From an uncultured Collinsella sp. (GTDB lineage: Bacteria; Actinomycetota; Coriobacteriia; Coriobacteriales; Coriobacteriaceae): DNA of 64,000 bases. Position 1 is the stretch's first letter; each line of letters opens with the position of its first letter. Shown piece after piece: positions 28,836-37,499 of this stretch. A program made the position numbers and the translations under genes. The stretch lies in the NCBI GenBank assembly GCA_905208635.1, contig CAJLPX010000001.1, positions 136,099 to 200,098 on the forward strand. The letters are read 5' to 3'. The notes beneath the pieces were generated by a model. That model searched no databases. It was not told the origin of the DNA and saw nothing but the letters and a program-made list of their open reading frames with translations.

Positions 28836-28935
28836 AGTTCTCATCCCCCCTTCATAAATCATTTACTGATCTCGCCCAAAGCGGCTCTTCCGTGCCGTGC
28901 ATGTCGCTCGGTGCGAGATTTTTACCAGACAAAAG

Positions 28936-28967
28936 CGCTCGGGGTGCGCAGCAATGCACCCCGAGCG
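28936..28967 (-). terminator. Terminator after arcB
   Basis: A perfect 12-bp stem CGCTCGGGGTGC/GCACCCCGAGCG, loop of 8 nt, then GCTTTTGTC on the minus strand. It should limit read-through from arcB into the carrier gene. Confidence 0.8.
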
Positions 28968-28982
28968 AGATGCTAGATGCTC

Positions 28983-29978
28983 TTACTTGAGCGTAGCGTA
29001 CATGACAGCCTTGATGGTGTGCATGCGGTTCTCGGCCTCGTCGAAGACCTTGGAAGCGGGGCTCTCGAAGACCTCGTCGGTGACCTCCTGCTCGGTGATG
29101 CCAAACTGCTCGCACTTCTCTGCGCCAATCGTGGTGTTGGTGTCGTGGAAGCTGGGCAGGCAGTGCAGGAAGATGGCACCCGGGTTGGCCATAGCCATGA
29201 CCTCGGAGGTAACACGATACGGGGTGAGCTGAGCGATGCGCTCGGCCCAGACCTCGTCGGGCTCGCCCATGGAGACCCACACGTCGGTGTAGATAACGTC
29301 GGCACCGGTGACGCCGTCCTTGACGTCGGTGGTCAGCTTGATGGTGCAGCCGTTGGCCTCGGCGATGGGCTTGCAGGCCTCGATGACATCGTCGGCAGGC
29401 ATGCACTCCTCGGGGCCGCAGGCCACGAAATTCATGCCGAGCTTGGAGCAGACGACCATGAGGGAGCGAGCAACGTTGTTCTTGCAGTCGCCCATGAAGA
29501 CGAGGGTCTTGCCCTTGATGTCGTAGTTGAAGTTCTCCTGGACGGTCAGGATGTCGGCGAGCATCTGGGTGGGATGCCACTCAGTGGTCAGGCCGTTCCA
29601 CACGGGCACGCCGGACTTAGCAGCGAGCTCCTCGACATCGTCCTGGGCAAAGCCACGGAACTCGATGCCGTCATACATGCGGCCGAGAACGCGGGCGGTG
29701 TCCTCGATGGACTCCTTCTTGCCCATCTGCGACGAACCCGGATCGAGGTAGGTGACGCCCATGCCCAGATCCATGCCGCCGACCTCAAAGGCGCAGCGGG
29801 TACGAGTGGAGGTCTTCTGGAAGAGCAGAACGATGTTCTTGCCCTCGAGATAGCGGTGCGGAACGCCAGCGCGCTTCATGTCCTTGAAGTTCTTGGAGAG
29901 CTTGAGCAGGTACTCGATCTCCTCGGTGGTGAGGTCGAGGAGCTTGAGGAAGCTACGGCCGGAGAGGTTAACACCCAT
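28983..29978 (-). CDS. arcB: Ornithine carbamoyltransferase, catabolic
   Basis: 331 aa from the ATG at 29978, preceded by AAAGGA. Carbamoyl-phosphate motif STRTR (residues 57-61), HPTQ in [11 protein letters not shown] and the ornithine-side HCLP motif are intact. In the arginine deiminase pathway it converts citrulline plus phosphate to ornithine and carbamoyl phosphate. It follows arcA copy 1 by about 105 bp with an intervening hairpin. No carbamate kinase gene is in the window. Confidence 0.95.
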   Translation of the reverse strand: MGVNLSGRSFLKLLDLTTEEIEYLLKLSKNFKDMKRAGVPHRYLEGKNIVLLFQKTSTRTRCAFEVGGMDLGMGVTYLDPGSSQMGKKESIEDTARVLGRMYDGIEFRGFAQDDVEELAAKSGVPVWNGLTTEWHPTQMLADILTVQENFNYDIKGKTLVFMGDCKNNVARSLMVVCSKLGMNFVACGPEECMPADDVIEACKPIAEANGCTIKLTTDVKDGVTGADVIYTDVWVSMGEPDEVWAERIAQLTPYRVTSEVMAMANPGAIFLHCLPSFHDTNTTIGAEKCEQFGITEQEVTDEVFESPASKVFDEAENRMHTIKAVMYATLK

Positions 29979-30042
29979 GGTTCGAATCCTTTCGAAGAAA
30001 TGAATTACATAAGTATCAGTGTTGCCCGTTTGACGGGCGAAA

Positions 30043-30071
30043 CCGGTGCGGTTGTAGGGGGACCGCACCGG
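30043..30071 (-). terminator. Intercistronic hairpin between arcA copy 1 and arcB
   Basis: Stem CCGGTGCGGT/ACCGCACCGG, then GGTTTCGCC on the minus strand, followed by a second small hairpin GCCCGT/ACGGGC. The T run is short, so partial termination or mRNA processing is more likely than a full stop. Confidence 0.5.
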
Positions 30072-30082
30072 AAACGGAAAGA

Positions 30083-31349
30083 CTTAGAGGTCCTCGCGCC
30101 AGAAGGGCATGCTCATGCAGCGCGGGCCGCCGCGGCCGCGGGAGAGCTCGGCGGAGGGCACGACGAGAAGGTCCAGGCCCTCCTTGTACAGCACGTCGTT
30201 GGTGACGGTGTTGCGGGCGTAGACGCAGATCTTGCCGGGCTCGACGCACAGGGTGTTGGAGCCGTCGTTCCACTGCTCGCGGGAGGCCGCGATCGGGTCG
30301 CCGCCGCCGCAGGGGATCAGCTTGACCTGGTCGACGCCGGTGGCGTCCTCCAGGACGTGCTCGAGGGTGTCCTCGATCAGGCGGATGTTCACGTCGCCCG
30401 GGTTCTTGCCGGCGGTCAGCTCGTAGACGCGCAGGGTGCCCATGATGGCGGGGTGGATCGTGAACTTATCGACGTCGATCTGGGTGAAGACCGTGTCGAG
30501 GTGCATGAAGGCGCGCGAGACGGGGATGTCGAAGGCCAGGATGCGCTCGACCTTGGAGTCGGAGTTCCAGAAGATGTTCTGGGCCATGACGTCGATGGCG
30601 GCTGCCTGGGTGCGCTGGGAGATGCCGACGGCGAGGGTCTTCTCGTTGATGTTCAGCACGTCGCCGCCCTCGGTGTGGAACTGGCAGTCGCGGCGGAAGT
30701 ACAGGGAGACGTCCTTGTAGTCGGGGTGGTACTTGAAGACGTACTTGCCGTACAGGGTCTCGCGGTTGCGGGTGACCGAGTACATGCGGTTGAGGTTGAC
30801 GCCCTCGCCGACGACCGCGAACGGGTCGCGGGTGAAGTAGAGGTTGGGCATCGGGTCGATGATCAGGTCGGACTCGGACTCGGAGTTGACCAGGGAGTCG
30901 AGGGTCGTGGACGCCGTGAGGGGCATGTCGATCTCGGCCTTGGTCATGCCGGCCATGGTCTTCTTGACGAACTCGAGGTTGTCCTCGATGGAGTCCAGCT
31001 TCTCGCGGACGATCTGCGGCATGTGCTGGCCGCGGATGCCCGCCTCGGCGATGTACTGGTCGGTGAACTCGGCGCGGGCGCCGGGGACCTGGTCGAACAC
31101 CTCTGCGACGAGGTTCTCGAGGTAGAGCACCTCCACGCCCTGGTCCCTCAGGATCTGGGCGAAGGTGTCGTGCTCCTGCTGCGCGACCTCAAGGAACGGG
31201 ACGTCGTCGAACAGGAGTCGCTCGAGCTCGTCGGGCGGCAGGTTGAGGAGCTCGTCGCCGGGACGGTGCAGGCAGACCTTCCTGAGCTTGCCGATCTCGG
31301 AAGGCACGTGCAGACCTTTCGTCATGGCCTCCTACCTTTCTTTCGGGCC
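30083..31349. repeat. 1,267-bp direct repeat, arcA unit 1
   Basis: Identical by eye to 33159-34425. The repeat runs from one base beyond the arcA stop codon to 24 bp upstream of its ATG. Flanks differ on both sides. Confidence 0.9.
30084..31325 (-). CDS. arcA: Arginine deiminase, copy 1
   Basis: 413 aa, full length. Guanidino-group-modifying fold with the catalytic Cys403 in RCMSMPFWRED near the C-terminus, His/Glu in FHTEGGDVLN, Asp in FTRDPFAVV and His in AFMHLDTVFT. It hydrolyses arginine to citrulline and ammonia, feeding ArcB and generating ATP. GTAGGAGGCC precedes the ATG. The protein is identical to copy 2 at 33160-34401. It sits upstream of arcB and the carrier gene on the same strand, so it is the operon copy. 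Confidence 0.97.
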   Translation of the reverse strand: MTKGLHVPSEIGKLRKVCLHRPGDELLNLPPDELERLLFDDVPFLEVAQQEHDTFAQILRDQGVEVLYLENLVAEVFDQVPGARAEFTDQYIAEAGIRGQHMPQIVREKLDSIEDNLEFVKKTMAGMTKAEIDMPLTASTTLDSLVNSESESDLIIDPMPNLYFTRDPFAVVGEGVNLNRMYSVTRNRETLYGKYVFKYHPDYKDVSLYFRRDCQFHTEGGDVLNINEKTLAVGISQRTQAAAIDVMAQNIFWNSDSKVERILAFDIPVSRAFMHLDTVFTQIDVDKFTIHPAIMGTLRVYELTAGKNPGDVNIRLIEDTLEHVLEDATGVDQVKLIPCGGGDPIAASREQWNDGSNTLCVEPGKICVYARNTVTNDVLYKEGLDLLVVPSAELSRGRGGPRCMSMPFWREDL

Positions 31350-31407
31350 CCTGTCAGGGCCGATTCGTTAGCGCCCCTCCGTGTGAGGCGTTATTGCTGA
31401 CGACATA

Positions 31408-31474
31408 TTTATATCCAAAATCAGTCCATACTTCCACCTCGCCCCCGAACGGTTTTATATGAGGGGTGAACGGC
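31408..31474 (-). promoter_or_regulatory. arcA copy 1 promoter with GAACGG direct repeats
   Basis: Minus-strand -10 TATAAA at 31413-31408. GAACGGT (31447-31453) and GAACGGC (31468-31474) on the plus strand are direct repeats with a 21-bp period. The distance from the nearer repeat to the -10 is 33 bp, identical at arcA copy 2. The -35 is poor, as expected for an activator-dependent promoter. Confidence 0.6.
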
Positions 31475-31811
31475 ATACACATATACTTCACGCATGGCAC
31501 ACTTTGATTTAATAAAGTGTATTTACGTGCTTAAACGCGTTTTCAATCCAAAAATCAATTGGAACTAAACTTTATTAAACCACCCTCAAATTGCATATTT
31601 CCAACAATGCTATGAATAGAATTAGTGATTCATACCTCGTCTCAACCATTTTCATTTTTATTCAGAAAAAAGTTTGTCCTATTCATTTCTGGTATACAAA
31701 TTACCGTTTACCAGACGCTTGATACCGTTCACCGGAAGCTCAGTATAAGGCCCAGCGGATACCGGCTCGCCTTACGGCCCCATTTGTAAAAACTTGACTT
31801 CTCGGTATGGA

Positions 31812-31850
31812 AAAACGGACCCGCTTCCCCTAGGGAAACGGATCCGTTTT
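31812..31850 (-). terminator. Terminator after the aminotransferase gene
   Basis: Stem AAAACGGA/TCCGTTTT continued by CCG/CGG and TTCCC/GGGAA with small mismatches. It starts about 50 bp after the stop codon. Confidence 0.7.
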
Positions 31851-31899
31851 CGATTATCTTCGGCCAATTTGGATAAGGCCCTCGAAGATCATCGGAATC

Positions 31900-33024
31900 C
31901 TAGCGATCGAACTCGGCCAGCGCCTCGCCCAGAAGCCTCAGGCCCTCGCGAAGAACATCTTCGCTCGCGCAGTAGCCCAGGCGCGCTCCACAGGGAAGCT
32001 CAAAACGGCTACCGGGAACCAACAGCACTCCCCTCTCGGCCAGCAGGCGCTTGCAGAACTCCTCGTCATCCTCGGGAATATCCAGCTGGATAAACGAGGT
32101 GGACACGCCCTGCGGGGCCGTCCAAGACACGCGATGCTGCGTATCGATCCAAGCCTGCGCGATATCGCGGTTACCAAACACGATCTTGCGGTTACGCTCG
32201 AGAATCTTGTCCCTGTGCTCAAGCACATAGGTCGCCAGGGCATCGTTGAACACGCCGCCGCAGATCATGGTGTAATCGCGGTAGGTGCGGATGCGGTTGG
32301 ACACCTCTTCGTCGGCCACGACCCAGCCCACGCGGGCCGCAGGCGTCGAATAGGTCTTCGACAACGAGTTGGTGACAATGGCCCTCTCGTACGCGTCGAC
32401 CATCGACATAAAGGACTCAGTGTTTTCGAGCGGCAGATACACCTCGTCGCACAGCACGTAGGCGCCCACCGAACGGGCAATCTCGGCAATCTGGCCGAGC
32501 ATATCGGCATCGAGCACCGTACCGATGGGGTTCGATGCGTTGTTGATGCAGATGAGCTTGGTATTGGGACGCACCAAGCGCTTGAGTTCCTCGATATCGG
32601 GCTTCCAGCCGAGTTCCTCGCGAAGCTCCCAATACTCGACCTCGGCACCGAGCGTACGCGGAATCTCATAGAGCGGCGCATAGGTAGGCCACTCGGCAAT
32701 CACGTGATCGCCGGGCTCGACAACAGCCATGATGGCATTGAGGTTAGCACCCGTACAGCCATTGGTCTGCAAAATGTGATCGGGATTGACCTCGCGACGA
32801 TACAGCTTGGCGACTTCGACCTTAAACTCCGGCGAACCCTCGATCCAGCCGTAATTCATCTTCTCGCGATCCAGGCGCTCGTAGAACGTAGCACCGTCCT
32901 GCTCGTCAAGTGCGCGAAGCTCACCCATGGTCAGCGACGAGATCGTCGACTGAGCGATATCCCAGGTAGCACTCTTCTCCCAAACGTTGAGCCATTCCTC
33001 AACGCCAATTGTCTTGATATCCAT
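31900..33024 (-). CDS. PLP-dependent class I/II aminotransferase
   Basis: 374 aa of fold-type I. The start at 33024 begins MDIKTIGVEEW and has AAGG upstream; a longer frame is unlikely. NNASNPIGTVL, CDEVYLPLE and the PLP-lysine motif NSLSKTYSTPAARVGW are present in order. The N-terminal part (NYGWIEGSPEFKVEVAKLY) resembles aminotransferases of the capreomycidine-synthase/VioD-like group, but substrate is not certain. It lies between two identical arcA genes on the same strand and has a terminator on each side, suggesting separate transcription; a link to arginine or ornithine metabolism is inferred from position. Confidence 0.85.
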   Translation of the reverse strand: MDIKTIGVEEWLNVWEKSATWDIAQSTISSLTMGELRALDEQDGATFYERLDREKMNYGWIEGSPEFKVEVAKLYRREVNPDHILQTNGCTGANLNAIMAVVEPGDHVIAEWPTYAPLYEIPRTLGAEVEYWELREELGWKPDIEELKRLVRPNTKLICINNASNPIGTVLDADMLGQIAEIARSVGAYVLCDEVYLPLENTESFMSMVDAYERAIVTNSLSKTYSTPAARVGWVVADEEVSNRIRTYRDYTMICGGVFNDALATYVLEHRDKILERNRKIVFGNRDIAQAWIDTQHRVSWTAPQGVSTSFIQLDIPEDDEEFCKRLLAERGVLLVPGSRFELPCGARLGYCASEDVLREGLRLLGEALAEFDR

Positions 33025-33064
33025 GGCCACCTTATCTGATCTTAATTTAGCGTCAATAAACATG

Positions 33065-33099
33065 AATGGGACGGTGCGAAAGAACCGCACCGTCCCATT
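33065..33099 (-). terminator. Terminator after arcA copy 2
   Basis: A perfect 14-bp stem AATGGGACGGTGCG/CGCACCGTCCCATT with a 7-nt loop, about 60 bp past the stop. The T tract on the minus strand is weak (CATGTTTATT). Confidence 0.65.
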
Positions 33100-33158
33100 G
33101 GGAGACATCTAATGGCAGCTAGATGTTTGTATTAAGACCTGTACGGGTCTTTGAAAAC

Positions 33159-34425
33159 CTTAGAGGTCCTCGCGCCAGAAGGGCATGCTCATGCAGCGCG
33201 GGCCGCCGCGGCCGCGGGAGAGCTCGGCGGAGGGCACGACGAGAAGGTCCAGGCCCTCCTTGTACAGCACGTCGTTGGTGACGGTGTTGCGGGCGTAGAC
33301 GCAGATCTTGCCGGGCTCGACGCACAGGGTGTTGGAGCCGTCGTTCCACTGCTCGCGGGAGGCCGCGATCGGGTCGCCGCCGCCGCAGGGGATCAGCTTG
33401 ACCTGGTCGACGCCGGTGGCGTCCTCCAGGACGTGCTCGAGGGTGTCCTCGATCAGGCGGATGTTCACGTCGCCCGGGTTCTTGCCGGCGGTCAGCTCGT
33501 AGACGCGCAGGGTGCCCATGATGGCGGGGTGGATCGTGAACTTATCGACGTCGATCTGGGTGAAGACCGTGTCGAGGTGCATGAAGGCGCGCGAGACGGG
33601 GATGTCGAAGGCCAGGATGCGCTCGACCTTGGAGTCGGAGTTCCAGAAGATGTTCTGGGCCATGACGTCGATGGCGGCTGCCTGGGTGCGCTGGGAGATG
33701 CCGACGGCGAGGGTCTTCTCGTTGATGTTCAGCACGTCGCCGCCCTCGGTGTGGAACTGGCAGTCGCGGCGGAAGTACAGGGAGACGTCCTTGTAGTCGG
33801 GGTGGTACTTGAAGACGTACTTGCCGTACAGGGTCTCGCGGTTGCGGGTGACCGAGTACATGCGGTTGAGGTTGACGCCCTCGCCGACGACCGCGAACGG
33901 GTCGCGGGTGAAGTAGAGGTTGGGCATCGGGTCGATGATCAGGTCGGACTCGGACTCGGAGTTGACCAGGGAGTCGAGGGTCGTGGACGCCGTGAGGGGC
34001 ATGTCGATCTCGGCCTTGGTCATGCCGGCCATGGTCTTCTTGACGAACTCGAGGTTGTCCTCGATGGAGTCCAGCTTCTCGCGGACGATCTGCGGCATGT
34101 GCTGGCCGCGGATGCCCGCCTCGGCGATGTACTGGTCGGTGAACTCGGCGCGGGCGCCGGGGACCTGGTCGAACACCTCTGCGACGAGGTTCTCGAGGTA
34201 GAGCACCTCCACGCCCTGGTCCCTCAGGATCTGGGCGAAGGTGTCGTGCTCCTGCTGCGCGACCTCAAGGAACGGGACGTCGTCGAACAGGAGTCGCTCG
34301 AGCTCGTCGGGCGGCAGGTTGAGGAGCTCGTCGCCGGGACGGTGCAGGCAGACCTTCCTGAGCTTGCCGATCTCGGAAGGCACGTGCAGACCTTTCGTCA
34401 TGGCCTCCTACCTTTCTTTCGGGCC
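33159..34425. repeat. 1,267-bp direct repeat, arcA unit 2
   Basis: Second unit of the repeat at 30083-31349, offset 3,076 bp and in the same orientation. Recombination between the units would delete the aminotransferase gene and leave one arcA. Confidence 0.9.
33160..34401 (-). CDS. arcA: Arginine deiminase, copy 2
   Basis: 413 aa, amino-acid identical to copy 1, with the same catalytic residues. It has its own promoter with the same operator and is followed by a strong hairpin, so it is a single-gene transcript rather than the head of the arcB operon. Extra gene dosage of the first pathway enzyme, or maintenance of two regulated copies, are both possible. The identity of silent positions implies recent duplication or gene conversion. 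Confidence 0.97.
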   Translation of the reverse strand: MTKGLHVPSEIGKLRKVCLHRPGDELLNLPPDELERLLFDDVPFLEVAQQEHDTFAQILRDQGVEVLYLENLVAEVFDQVPGARAEFTDQYIAEAGIRGQHMPQIVREKLDSIEDNLEFVKKTMAGMTKAEIDMPLTASTTLDSLVNSESESDLIIDPMPNLYFTRDPFAVVGEGVNLNRMYSVTRNRETLYGKYVFKYHPDYKDVSLYFRRDCQFHTEGGDVLNINEKTLAVGISQRTQAAAIDVMAQNIFWNSDSKVERILAFDIPVSRAFMHLDTVFTQIDVDKFTIHPAIMGTLRVYELTAGKNPGDVNIRLIEDTLEHVLEDATGVDQVKLIPCGGGDPIAASREQWNDGSNTLCVEPGKICVYARNTVTNDVLYKEGLDLLVVPSAELSRGRGGPRCMSMPFWREDL

Positions 34426-34951
34426 TTTCGGCCGAATCTATCAGCGCCCTTCCGTAACGGGCGCTGCTTGCTGACAGCTCTAGTTATATCCAAATTCCAC
34501 CCGCAATTCCACTTCACCCCCGAACGGTCAACAAAGTGCGATGAACGGTATATCGCATGTGATTCCCCCATGATGCACTTCGGCGCTCTAAAGTAACTTT
34601 TCTAAGGTAAATGCTCTTTTTCCTATAAATTATCCCCCATCGCATCTATAAATCCATGATTCAGAATTGCATAGGTAAAACGGTTTTATGTATATAAATG
34701 AAGCTAGCCCACGTTTTGGACCGAATTCAATGATATTCAGCTTGCCATCATTCTTATTCACGCATCCTTATCAGTTGAGTGAGAATATTGAACGCTAGCA
34801 ATAGCGTCGCGAGCGTTAGTTCTATGGCCGGACATCGTAAGAAATAGGTAAAGATACCGTTCACGCGATACGTCCGTGCCAGCGGTCAACTAAATTGAGA
34901 CAATAGAGAATAGAGTTAGGCTATCGTCCCCTGCGGGGACTGAACGGACAG
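34402..34951. other. Regulatory region between arcA copy 2 and ppk
   Basis: AT-rich divergent intergenic region without a gene. It contains the arcA copy 2 leader hairpins (GCGCCC/GGGCGC and a GAAA-loop hairpin), its promoter and operator, a further ACCGTTC at 34856-34862, and a GTCCCC/GGGGAC hairpin at 34927-34941 just before ppk. Confidence 0.6.
34483..34549 (-). promoter_or_regulatory. arcA copy 2 promoter with GAACGG direct repeats
   Basis: Minus-strand -10 TATAAC at 34488-34483. Plus-strand GAACGGT at 34522-34528 and 34543-34549, period 21 bp, with the same 33-bp distance to the -10 as at copy 1. The region outside the 1,267-bp repeat is otherwise diverged, so this layout has been conserved. 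Confidence 0.6.
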
Positions 34952-37399
34952 ATGCATATGCCGAGCAAAATCGAAAAGAAGCAAAAGGCCGCCAAGCTGC
35001 GCAAGCCGCCGCGTGATTTTTCGTATACGCAAAACCGAGAGCTTAGCTGGCTGCGCTTTGATAACCGCGTGCTTGACGAGGCATTCGACGAGACCGTTCC
35101 TTTGTTCGAGCGTCTAAAGTTCGTGTCGATCTTCGAGTCCAACCTCGACGAGTTTCTCATGGTGCGCGTGGGCGGCCTGTCCGACTTGGCAGAACTCAAA
35201 AAACAGCCTGTGGACAACAAGAGCAATATGACCGCCTCCGAACAGGTCGATGCTGTCATGACCGAAATGCCCGGACTCCTTACCCGTTGGGAGTCCATCT
35301 TCAAGAGCATCGAGGGCAAACTCGACGCCCTGGGCGTTCACCGCGCTCGCATCGATTCGCTTACGCCCGAGGAGCGCACCTTTGTCACCCGCTACTTCCA
35401 GGCCTACGTGTCGCCGGTCATCTCGCCGTTGGTCATTGACCCGCGCCACCCCTTCCCCAACCTGCGCAACGGCGCACTCTATCTAGCTTGCGGACTGGAC
35501 GGTGTCACGGACGAGGAAAGTCTGCTGGGCCTCATCGAGATTCCCGCCTCGATGAACCGCGTGGTCGAGATTCCCTCGCCCGCCGGCACCTACTCCTACA
35601 TCTTGCTCGAGGACGTCATTCTTGCCTGCTTGGACAGCTGCTTTGGCTCCTATAAGCCGCTCGACCGCGCTCTGATCCGCGTCACCCGCAATGCCGATAT
35701 CGACCCGGACGGCGAGGGCGTCGAGGAGGAAGAGGATTACCGCCAGCACATGAAGCGCATCCTCAAAAAGCGCTTGCGCCTGCAGCCGGTGGTGCTTGCC
35801 GTCTCCGGTTCGCTCGAGAAGGCGACGCTCAAGACCATCCGCAAAGCGCTCGAGCTTTCGCGCCGCTCGGTTTTTACCTGCGATATCCCGCTCGACCTGG
35901 GCTACGTCTTTGGCATCGAGGGCAAAATTCCCGAGCACCTGCGCAACGAGCTCCTCTTTACGCCGTTTAAGCCGCAGCCCAATCCCACCATCGACATGTC
36001 CCGCTCCATTCGCGAGCAGGTGCTGCAGGGCGACAAGTTGCTCTTTTACCCCTACGAGGCCATGAATCCGTTCCTGGACCTGGTACACGAGGCCGCATAC
36101 GACCCCGAGTGCATCTCGCTGCGTATCACGCTCTACCGCGTGGCCAAGCAGAGTCGTCTGTGCGAGTCGTTGATTGACGCCGCCGAGAACGGCAAAGAGG
36201 TCACGGTGCTCATGGAGCTCCGCGCGCGCTTTGACGAGCAAAATAACATCGAGTGGGCAGAGCGTCTGGAAGAAGCGGGCTGCACCGTCATCTATGGCTC
36301 CGAGGGCTTTAAATGCCACTCAAAGATCTGCCAGCTCACCTATCGCGAGGGCATGGCGCTCACCCGACTCACGCTTTTGGGCACCGGTAACTTTAACGAG
36401 AAGACGGCCAAGCTCTACAGCGACTTTATGCTCATGACCGCCCATCCCGGGATCGGCGAAGACGCCAACCTGTTCTTCCGCAACCTGTCGCTGGGCAACC
36501 TGCGCGGCGACTACCGCTTTTTGGGTGTGGCGCCCGTCGGCCTTAAGCCACTCATCATGCGCGGCCTGGACCGCGAGATCCAACGCGCTCTCGCCGGTGA
36601 GCCCGCGCGCGTGTTCTTTAAGCTCAACTCGCTGACCGACCGCGAGGTCATCGACAAGATTTCCGAGGCATCGTGTGCCGGCGTGCGCGTGGACATGATC
36701 ATCCGCGGCATCTCGTGCCTGAAGCCCAACATTGCGGGCAAGACCGAAAACGTGCACGTACGTTCCATCGTCGGACGTTTCTTGGAGCACGCGCGCGTCT
36801 ATGCCTTCGGCGTGGACTCGGACATGATCTACCTGAGTTCTGCCGACATGATGACGCGCAACACCGAGCATCGTGTGGAGATCGCCTTCCCCGTGCTCGA
36901 CCCCACCTGCCGCGCACTGGTGCACGAGTACATGGGTGTGCAGCTGCGCGACAACGTAAAGGCACGTAGCCTGACGAGCGACGGCACCTGGGTTCCCGTA
37001 GAGCGAAAAGAGGGTGAGAAGCCCTTTAACTCGCAAGAGTTCCTGTTGGAGCGCGCCTATCGCAACGCCGAGTCCGCAGCCGTGGCTTCGGAGCCCGTCG
37101 CCAAAGCAAAACCGGAATCCGCACCTGTTCTGGGCCCCAAGCCCGAGCCACAGCCGGCAGCCTCTAAGGTACAGAAGGTCCAGGCGACCGTCATCGAGCC
37201 CGACCTGGAGCCCGAGCCCGAGCCTGCACCCCAGCCTCAGCCGCAGACCGCCAAGCCCGCGCCCCAGGCAAGCGCCCGCCGCGAGAAACCCGCCGGCAAG
37301 ACCAAAGCCATCGAGCGCCATCGCCCCGGTCGCGTGCGCATGGGCTTGGGCCTAATCGGCCTAGGACTCAAGACGCTCATTACCGGCAAGACGAAATAG
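34952..37399 (+). CDS. ppk: Polyphosphate kinase Ppk1
   Basis: 815 aa, about 100 residues longer than usual. N and head domains (NRELSWLRFDNRVLDEA, HPFPNLRN) are followed by the phospholipase-D-like catalytic domains. The autophosphorylated His456 is in FKCHSKICQL and the second His is in NTEHRVEIAFPVL. It makes polyphosphate from ATP. The C-terminal 120 residues are low-complexity Pro/Glu/Gln (PEPEPAPQPQPQ) and end in a Gly/Leu/Lys segment that could touch a membrane. The ribosome site is weak (GGAC), and ATG at 34958 is an alternative start. Confidence 0.95.
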   Translation: MHMPSKIEKKQKAAKLRKPPRDFSYTQNRELSWLRFDNRVLDEAFDETVPLFERLKFVSIFESNLDEFLMVRVGGLSDLAELKKQPVDNKSNMTASEQVDAVMTEMPGLLTRWESIFKSIEGKLDALGVHRARIDSLTPEERTFVTRYFQAYVSPVISPLVIDPRHPFPNLRNGALYLACGLDGVTDEESLLGLIEIPASMNRVVEIPSPAGTYSYILLEDVILACLDSCFGSYKPLDRALIRVTRNADIDPDGEGVEEEEDYRQHMKRILKKRLRLQPVVLAVSGSLEKATLKTIRKALELSRRSVFTCDIPLDLGYVFGIEGKIPEHLRNELLFTPFKPQPNPTIDMSRSIREQVLQGDKLLFYPYEAMNPFLDLVHEAAYDPECISLRITLYRVAKQSRLCESLIDAAENGKEVTVLMELRARFDEQNNIEWAERLEEAGCTVIYGSEGFKCHSKICQLTYREGMALTRLTLLGTGNFNEKTAKLYSDFMLMTAHPGIGEDANLFFRNLSLGNLRGDYRFLGVAPVGLKPLIMRGLDREIQRALAGEPARVFFKLNSLTDREVIDKISEASCAGVRVDMIIRGISCLKPNIAGKTENVHVRSIVGRFLEHARVYAFGVDSDMIYLSSADMMTRNTEHRVEIAFPVLDPTCRALVHEYMGVQLRDNVKARSLTSDGTWVPVERKEGEKPFNSQEFLLERAYRNAESAAVASEPVAKAKPESAPVLGPKPEPQPAASKVQKVQATVIEPDLEPEPEPAPQPQPQTAKPAPQASARREKPAGKTKAIERHRPGRVRMGLGLIGLGLKTLITGKTK

Positions 37400-37410
37400 A
37401 CGTTTGTAGA

Positions 37411-37449
37411 AGCGCCCCGTATTTGAGGAATGCCTCAGGTACGGGCGCT
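37411..37449 (+). terminator. Terminator after ppk
   Basis: Stem AGCGCCC/GGGCGCT extended by GTA/TAC, followed by TTTTCCC. Confidence 0.75.
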
Positions 37450-37499
37450 TTTCCCTGCTACCATGGTTGCGGACAACAATGCGAATGACAGGCAGGAAT

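Larger units (their letters stand above)
31326..31899. other. Regulatory region between arcA copy 1 and the aminotransferase gene
   Basis: AT-rich compared with its surroundings and without a gene. From left to right: the arcA leader with two small hairpins, the promoter and direct-repeat operator (31408-31474), a second pair of repeats (ACCGTTT at 31703-31709 and ACCGTTC at 31724-31730, again 21 bp apart, on the opposite strand), and the aminotransferase terminator. Confidence 0.65.

Noticed and set aside
28977..31400. 807-codon plus-strand open frame opposite arcB and arcA
   Set aside because: It is antisense to two well-supported genes and arises from their strong codon bias; the composition (Val/Asp/Gly/Leu/His repeats) is not protein-like and a similar frame recurs opposite the second arcA.
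31447..31474. ArgR box upstream of arcA
   Set aside because: The repeats are GC-containing direct repeats, not the AT-rich inverted ARG box consensus.
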